The notes under the pieces: generated by a model | Database searches by the model: none | What the model saw: the letters and a program-made list of their open reading frames with translations, nothing else | What the model was told of the DNA's origin: nothing | Made by a program: the position numbers and the translations under genes | NCBI GenBank assembly: GCA_035291405.1 | Contig: DATDSD010000034.1 | Span: forward strand, 1 to 10,107 | Reading direction: 5' to 3' | Length of the DNA: 10,107 nt | Origin: UBA12026 sp035291405 | Lineage (GTDB): Bacteria > Patescibacteriota > Microgenomatia > UBA8517 | Shown: positions 6,861-10,107 of the stretch, in pieces | Position numbering within the stretch: position 1 is the stretch's first letter | Layout: every line of letters starts with the position of its first letter

Positions 6861-7481
6861 TCATTTGTCAAATTTTTGTAAACCTTCTTCTAATGCTGTT
6901 GCAATTAATTTTTCTAAATTCGAATAATTACCCTCATCCGCCTCTTGCATGGCTCGTATGTACTTTTTTCTATCTAGTTTTGTTGAAGATTTGATTTCAA
7001 TCAACGGCAACCTGAAATTCAATAGCAGAAGAGTGGTTAATAATCTAGCCGTTCTACCATTGTAGTCATTAAAAGGATGAATAAATACAAATCTATGCTG
7101 AAATTGTGCGAGCAACTTTATAATTTCGGATAAATATTTATCACTGGTTTCAATAGGCAGATGTTTTATTTGTTCGTCTAAATCCAAACATAAATTAATT
7201 ACTAATTCGTTAATTTTAAAATATGAGGGTGCTTCTTTCTCGGAAAAAGTTACTTGGATAGTCCTAAATTTCCCTGCCCATTTTGGGAAGATCCATCCAA
7301 AAGAAATTCTATGAATTTTTTTAATTAATTCTGGAGTAATTTTGATTTTTTTATTTTTTACAGAAAGTTTGTAAATAAATTCAAGACCTTTTTTAACACC
7401 TTCAATTTCTAATTTGACGAGTTTACTTCGGGGTACGATACCAAATTTAGTATCTTTGTAAGATGTTGATCCTTTAGGCAT
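6861..7481 (-). CDS. Fic-domain protein (probable AMP-transferase toxin)
   Basis: This 206-residue protein has a Fic motif at residues 135-146, HPFNDYNGRTAR, preceded by an AQFQHRFVFI helix. Upstream is WAGKFRTIQV at about 68-77, the usual 'G x x R' segment leading into the target-binding flap. Fic enzymes transfer AMP or related groups from a nucleotide to hydroxyl side chains of target proteins, with the motif His as base and the Asp holding Mg2+. These key residues are present. An odd point is Tyr140 where the standard motif HPFx(D/E)GNGR has Gly in the phosphate-binding loop; I recall 'HPFxDYNGR' variants in the wider family, so it may still be active. The protein is a bare Fic core with no N-terminal inhibitor helix visible. 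Its ATG overlaps by one base (TGATG) the stop of a 57-codon gene carrying a Fic-antitoxin-like motif, indicating a two-gene toxin-antitoxin operon. Confidence 0.9.
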   Translation of the reverse strand: MPKGSTSYKDTKFGIVPRSKLVKLEIEGVKKGLEFIYKLSVKNKKIKITPELIKKIHRISFGWIFPKWAGKFRTIQVTFSEKEAPSYFKINELVINLCLDLDEQIKHLPIETSDKYLSEIIKLLAQFQHRFVFIHPFNDYNGRTARLLTTLLLLNFRLPLIEIKSSTKLDRKKYIRAMQEADEGNYSNLEKLIATALEEGLQKFDK

Positions 7482-7654
7482 CAGTTATCAATAAACAATG
7501 ACGAAATAAATTGTTTGTTTGCCTTTTCACCCTCTAGATTAGTTGTTCTTGTTATAATTTCAGGCATAATTGATCTAAAAAATTTAAAGAAACTTTTATC
7601 ATTCACCTTTTTTGTGATGTATTTTTTGTAATTATCTGCAACTTTTCTTGTCAT
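7481..7654 (-). CDS. Small Fic-antitoxin-like protein (VbhA-type inhibitor motif)
   Basis: A 57-residue reading frame runs from the ATG at 7654 to the TGA at 7481-7483 and overlaps the Fic gene start by one base. It begins MTRKVADNYKKYITKK and near its end has TTNLEGEKANKQFISS. Residues 37-42, T-T-N-L-E-G, fit the (S/T)xxxE(G/N) motif of class I Fic inhibitors such as VbhA, in which the Glu blocks the gamma-phosphate site of ATP in the Fic protein. In that family the motif is followed by a short helix, and KANKQFISSLF here could fill that place. The gene has its own promoter ending six bases before the ATG. Antitoxin genes normally precede the fic gene, as here. The call rests on motif and position; the N-terminal half is not recognisable. 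Confidence 0.6.
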   Translation of the reverse strand: MTRKVADNYKKYITKKVNDKSFFKFFRSIMPEIITRTTNLEGEKANKQFISSLFIDN

Positions 7655-7660
7655 GTCTAA

Positions 7661-7669
7661 ATTATAGCA
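7661..7669 (-). promoter_or_regulatory. Extended -10 promoter (TGCTATAAT) of the Fic operon, leaderless
   Basis: The minus strand reads TGCTATAAT, then TTAGAC, then the ATG at 7654. With the usual seven-base distance, transcription would start on the A of the ATG, so the mRNA should be leaderless. There is no Shine-Dalgarno and no good -35. It is divergent from, and within about 20 bases of, the promoter of the plus-strand antitoxin gene. Confidence 0.55.
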
Positions 7670-7687
7670 TAAAAAAACTTAGTGATG

Positions 7688-7696
7688 TGCTAAAAT
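7688..7696 (+). promoter_or_regulatory. Extended -10 promoter (TGCTAAAAT) of the second DUF6922-like gene
   Basis: TGC followed by TAAAAT ends ten bases before the ATG at 7707, so transcription would start about four bases before it. An AAGG at 7701-7704 is too close to the ATG to be an ordinary ribosome site. The 52-base divergent region contains the loose inverted repeat TTAG-(7)-CTAA (7679-7693) overlapping this box, which could be an operator, but the arms are too short to be confident. Confidence 0.42.
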
Positions 7697-7706
7697 TGGT
7701 AAGGTT

Positions 7707-7964
7707 ATGACAAAACTTCAAGAATTTATTAAAAATAAGCCATATCTAATCTGGTATACAAAAAACTATGATAATTTGAGCGAAAAAGCAATTGTTGAAA
7801 GTATATTAAATTATGGCAATTGGGAAGATTATTTATATTTGGAGAATATTTTGAGTATTAAGAGGGTTAATGATATTTTCAAAGAAATAAGTAGCCAAAA
7901 AAGAGTCAATTTACGTCCCCAGACTGTAAATTATTTTTCAAATTATTTCAAAGCATATGCATGA
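7707..7964 (+). CDS. Second DUF6922-like antitoxin (orphan)
   Basis: This 85-residue protein has AIVESILNYGNWEDYLYLENI in its middle and a C-terminal RPQTVNYFSNYF. The pattern 'I(V/I)xxILxxG(N/D)', then a helix, then 'L(R/S)PxTxNYF' matches the DUF6922 family as I recall it. It also matches the general layout of the 95-residue protein at the left end of this island (IITEILNKGDGKALKWL), though the two are clearly diverged. Such proteins usually precede an AbiEii nucleotidyltransferase and act as its antitoxin. Here only a 23-codon stub of a toxin-like gene follows, overlapping its end by eight bases, so the antitoxin seems to have outlived its toxin. It faces away from the Fic operon across a 52-base divergent promoter region. 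Confidence 0.6.
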   Translation: MTKLQEFIKNKPYLIWYTKNYDNLSEKAIVESILNYGNWEDYLYLENILSIKRVNDIFKEISSQKRVNLRPQTVNYFSNYFKAYA

Positions 7965-8028
7965 TGAGATACTTGATGGCAATCAAAATAAATTGTTAAA
8001 TTTTGAGATTAATCTTGATGTTGTATAA
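7957..8028 (+). pseudogene. Remnant of an AbiEii-type toxin gene (N-terminus only)
   Basis: An ATG at 7957 inside the end of the antitoxin gene opens a 23-codon frame beginning MHDEILDGNQNKLLNF and ending at TAA 8026-8028. As I recall them, AbiEii-family toxins of these bacteria often start with an 'MHxEILxxxQxxLL' segment, followed about ten residues later by FYLxGGTAL. Here the sequence breaks off after LLNF, with no GG-T motif or catalytic D-x-D in any frame before the pilX-like gene. The eight-base overlap with the antitoxin is what a toxin-antitoxin pair would show. The simplest reading is a large internal or 3' deletion. The match is short, so a chance small ORF cannot be excluded. Confidence 0.5.
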
Positions 8029-8064
8029 GAATCTTTTAAAAATTAGTTTACAGAGGTGATTCTG

Positions 8065-8073
8065 TGTTATATT
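8065..8073 (+). promoter_or_regulatory. Extended -10 promoter (TGTTATATT) of the pilX-like gene, leaderless
   Basis: TGT followed by TATATT, six bases, then the ATG at 8080 gives the same spacing as the Fic-operon promoter, so transcription should begin on the ATG itself. An imperfectly supported inverted repeat (AGAATC at 8028-8033 and GATTCT at 8058-8063) lies just upstream. This promoter could keep the distal pilus genes expressed despite the 6.3-kb interruption. Confidence 0.5.
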
Positions 8074-8079
8074 TAATAC

Positions 8080-8961
8080 ATGAGATATAGATGTCAAAAA
8101 GGCCAAGCGGTATTGATTGTTCTTCTTTCTCTTTCTGTTGTTCTAGTTGTTGTTATGTATATTCTGTCCCGTTCAGTTACTGATATTTCTCTTTCTATTA
8201 AAGATGAAAATGCAATGAGAGCCTTTTCTGCAGCTGAGGCAGGAATTGAAAGAGCCTTAGTAGCAGGTTCAACAGGTTCTCAAGAAATAGGTGGTGCAGG
8301 CTTTGAGGCTTCTGTAACTGATTTTGCAGCTGGACAAACTTATGTTACGTATCCTATTAGTCTTAAATCCGGAGAATTGGCAACTTTTTGGTTTGTGGAG
8401 CATGATGATAATGGCAATTTAACCTGTGTAGCCAGCTCCTGTTTTACTGGAGATCAAATAGTATTACGTTGGGGGGATGAAGGTACCTCAGATAGTGCTG
8501 CGAATACACCCGCAATTGAACTTACAGTTTATTATTCAAATTTGGTTGGGAATTCTCCCGACCTTACAACCTTAAAAGTGGCAAGAGCAACTTATGATAC
8601 TTTCTCTTCAAGAAGACTAAATGATAATAAATTTTTAGCTGCGTATAGTGGTGTCCAAGTAATTGGAACTGATAGATTTCAATTTCATAGAACTGTAAAT
8701 TTTGAAGATAATTTAGGAATTCCCAATACAGCATTAGTCCAACCAATATATGCAACAGTTAAAATGCTTTATAACACTACACCTCATAAAGTAGGATTGG
8801 TTGTAACTGGTGGAGCAGTACTTCCCTCTCAGGGTTCTGTGATTGATTCAACAGGTTCATACGGAGATGCAAACAGAAGAATAAGTGTATATCAATTGCA
8901 TCCAGTTGTACCGCCAATTTTTGGCAATGCACTGTATAGTGGTACTGGAATAGTTCAATAA
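8080..8961 (+). CDS. PilX/GspK-like minor pilin
   Basis: This 293-residue protein starts with a short leader ending in QKG, then QAVLIVLLSLSVVLVVVMYIL, a pilin-like hydrophobic helix. It has no Glu at mature position 5, as in GspK and many PilX proteins. Residues 40-60 (DENAMRAFSAAEAGIERAL) are the classical PilX_N signature 'x x A x x A A E A G I E x A L'. The remaining roughly 230 residues form a beta-rich domain ending with RISVYQLHPVVPPIFGNALYS, a kind of ending I recall from Patescibacteria pilus loci. The expected role is a tip minor pilin that completes the H-I-J-K initiation complex. It is separated from the J-like gene by the inserted island and is followed 43 bases later by pilM. 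The leaderless-type promoter directly before the ATG supports this start. Confidence 0.85.
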   Translation: MRYRCQKGQAVLIVLLSLSVVLVVVMYILSRSVTDISLSIKDENAMRAFSAAEAGIERALVAGSTGSQEIGGAGFEASVTDFAAGQTYVTYPISLKSGELATFWFVEHDDNGNLTCVASSCFTGDQIVLRWGDEGTSDSAANTPAIELTVYYSNLVGNSPDLTTLKVARATYDTFSSRRLNDNKFLAAYSGVQVIGTDRFQFHRTVNFEDNLGIPNTALVQPIYATVKMLYNTTPHKVGLVVTGGAVLPSQGSVIDSTGSYGDANRRISVYQLHPVVPPIFGNALYSGTGIVQ

Positions 8962-9004
8962 TTTTCTCTAGAATAGAATAAAGTAAATTTAAATAAAACT
9001 GCCC

Positions 9005-10012
9005 ATGGTTGGAATAGATATTGGTTCAAAAAGTATTAAAGTTATAGAGGCTAAAAAATCCTCTAATTCTTGGCAACTACTAGTCTCGGGGGCTGTTGGT
9101 TTTAATGGCACTGCTCCTGAAAAAATGATAGCTGAAGATGAATTTGCAAAGGCGGGAGAACTGCTTAAAAAAACAGTAAGTCAAATAAAAATTAGTTCAA
9201 AGGATGTGAATATCGGTCTTCCAGAACGTCTTGTTTTTTCTAGGGTCATTAAGTTTCCAATGCTGACAGATGAAGAAGTAGTTGCAGCTATTAAGTGGGA
9301 AGCAGAACAATATATTCCAATACCCTTAAATGAGGCTGTTATACAGCACGTTGTTTTAGAAAAAAAGGAAAATCCTGCTGAAATTTTAGTTTTACTTATT
9401 GCAGTTCCTAAGACAATTGTTGAAAAGTATATAAAAATTGTAAGACTTGCTGGTCTAAATCCAATCTCAGCTGAAACTGAATTAATAGCCTTATCAAGAA
9501 GTTTAGCTCCTGCTACTGGGACATCACTGATTTTAGATTTGGGTGCAAATTCAACCAATATGGCGATTGTTAAAAATTCAAAAATTTACTTCACAAGATC
9601 CATTCCTGTTGCTGGTGAGGCTTTTACCAGAGCTGTGTCGCAGGGAATGGGTGTAACTCCAGAACAAGCTGAAGAATACAAAAAAACATACGGGCTTTCT
9701 ACTAGTCAGTTAGAAGGTAAAATTAAAAATGCACTAGATCCTGTCATGAGAATGGTTGTTGATGAAATTAAGAAAGCAATTCATTTTTATCAGACAGAAG
9801 GGCAAACCGAAATGCCTTCTTCAGTTATTCTCACTGGTGGAGCTTCTTTTATGCCTGAAATTCAAAGTTATCTTACTGATCTATTAAGTCTTGAAACTGT
9901 AATAGGTGATCCCTTTAGTAAATTTACCATAGATTCTGAAACAGCCAAAAGTTTGATTCCCTATTCATCATATTATGGTACGGCTGCTGGTTTAGCTATG
10001 CGAGAGGAATAA
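9005..10012 (+). CDS. pilM: Type IV pilus assembly protein PilM
   Basis: This 335-residue protein has the actin-like ATPase fold of PilM. It shows the phosphate-1 motif VGIDIGSKSIKVIE at residues 2-15, EEVVAAIKWEAEQYIPIPL at about 90-108 (typical of PilM), the phosphate-2 motif LILDLGANSTNMAI at about 175-188, and the adenosine motif VILTGGASFMPEI at about 274-286. PilM sits in the cytoplasm, binds ATP and the N-terminal tail of PilN, and links the inner-membrane platform to the assembly ATPase. It is equivalent to the cytoplasmic part of GspL. Family length is about 350, so it is complete. The start is the only ATG near the first motif; no Shine-Dalgarno is obvious and the preceding 43 bases are AT-rich. 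The pilN start follows after three bases. Confidence 0.95.
   Translation: MVGIDIGSKSIKVIEAKKSSNSWQLLVSGAVGFNGTAPEKMIAEDEFAKAGELLKKTVSQIKISSKDVNIGLPERLVFSRVIKFPMLTDEEVVAAIKWEAEQYIPIPLNEAVIQHVVLEKKENPAEILVLLIAVPKTIVEKYIKIVRLAGLNPISAETELIALSRSLAPATGTSLILDLGANSTNMAIVKNSKIYFTRSIPVAGEAFTRAVSQGMGVTPEQAEEYKKTYGLSTSQLEGKIKNALDPVMRMVVDEIKKAIHFYQTEGQTEMPSSVILTGGASFMPEIQSYLTDLLSLETVIGDPFSKFTIDSETAKSLIPYSSYYGTAAGLAMREE
10003..10008 (+). promoter_or_regulatory. Shine-Dalgarno of pilN within the end of pilM
   Basis: AGAGGA lies seven bases before the ATG at 10016 and overlaps the last codons of pilM. This is a strong, correctly placed ribosome site that supports the pilN start. Confidence 0.65.
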
Positions 10013-10015
10013 AAA

Positions 10016-10107
10016 ATGGAGAAAAGAATAAATTTAATTCCTGAAGATTTAACGGTACCTGTTTCAACAGTAAAATTAACAAAATTAATAAACAAAATTT
10101 CAGTTTT
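10016..10107 (+). CDS. pilN: Type IV pilus assembly protein PilN, N-terminal part (cut by window edge)
   Basis: About 30 codons are visible, beginning MEKRINLIPEDLTVPVSTVK. The 'INLxPxxL' peptide is the conserved cytoplasmic tail of PilN that docks into a groove of PilM. The single transmembrane helix and periplasmic domain should follow beyond the window. The position directly after pilM, three bases after its stop and with a good Shine-Dalgarno, is the standard arrangement. Confidence 0.88.
   Translation, partial: MEKRINLIPEDLTVPVSTVKLTKLINKISV

Larger units (their letters stand above)
1726..8064. other. Accessory island interrupting the pilus gene order
   Basis: Between the GspJ-like and PilX/GspK-like genes lies a block with two DUF6922/AbiEii modules at its edges facing outward, a Fic/antitoxin pair, a membrane protein and a secreted protein. 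No integrase, transposase, tRNA or direct repeat flanking it was recognised, so the boundaries are set only by the neighbouring pilus genes. Calling it inserted is an inference from the conserved pilus gene order. Confidence 0.5.

Noticed and set aside
7679..7693. Inverted repeat TTAG-(7)-CTAA in the divergent promoter region as an operator
   Set aside because: Four-base arms occur by chance often in AT-rich DNA; not strong enough for its own feature.
8028..8063. Inverted repeat AGAATC...GATTCT as a terminator or operator before the pilX-like gene
   Set aside because: The arms are only six bases with a 24-base loop and no T run; kept only as a note with the promoter.
8564..8755. Minus-strand open frame of 63 codons inside the pilX-like gene
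   Set aside because: Shadow of the PilX-like gene; its composition is unlike a real protein.
9181..9558. Minus-strand open frame of 125 codons inside pilM
   Set aside because: PilM is certain from its ATPase motifs; the antisense product is a low-complexity Ser/Ile-rich shadow.

Overview
This window looks like the genome of an AT-rich bacterium of the Candidate Phyla Radiation (Patescibacteria), possibly a Microgenomates-type lineage. The reasons are a compact type IV pilus operon with short GspG/H/I/J-like pilins, a PilX-like protein with a short leader, PilM and PilN; a secreted protein ending in a Patescibacteria-style C-terminal region (PWWKV..., FVSGDLNI, final WAEVAP); and several small toxin-antitoxin genes. 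The lineage is inferred from protein style and was not tested by a search.

Left arm (1-1725, + strand): the 3' end of a major-pilin/GspG-like gene, then three pseudopilins resembling GspH/FimT, GspI/PilV and GspJ/PilW. All three junctions are ATGA stop/start overlaps, so this is one translationally coupled operon. Right arm (8080-10107, + strand): a PilX/GspK-like minor pilin, PilM, and the start of PilN. Together the arms give the classical order G-H-I-J-K-L(PilM)-M(PilN), interrupted between J and K.

The interruption (about 1722-8030) is a 6.3-kb accessory island. From left to right on the minus strand it holds an AbiEii-type nucleotidyltransferase toxin broken by a one-base frameshift, its DUF6922-like antitoxin partner, a 682-aa secreted surface protein, a 661-aa single-pass membrane protein of unknown family, a Fic protein, and a previously overlooked 57-aa ORF with a class I Fic-antitoxin motif. 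Divergent from these on the plus strand lie a second DUF6922-like antitoxin and a 23-codon stub of what appears to be a second AbiEii toxin. The two DUF6922/AbiEii modules face outward at the two edges. Both toxins look damaged while both antitoxins are intact.

Several island genes and the pilX-like gene have a TATAAT-like box, usually with an upstream TGn (extended -10), ending only 6-10 nt before the ATG. This predicts leaderless or nearly leaderless mRNAs. The pilX-like promoter would let the distal pilus genes be expressed despite the interruption. No rRNA, tRNA, CRISPR array, insertion sequence or convincing rho-independent terminator was seen.
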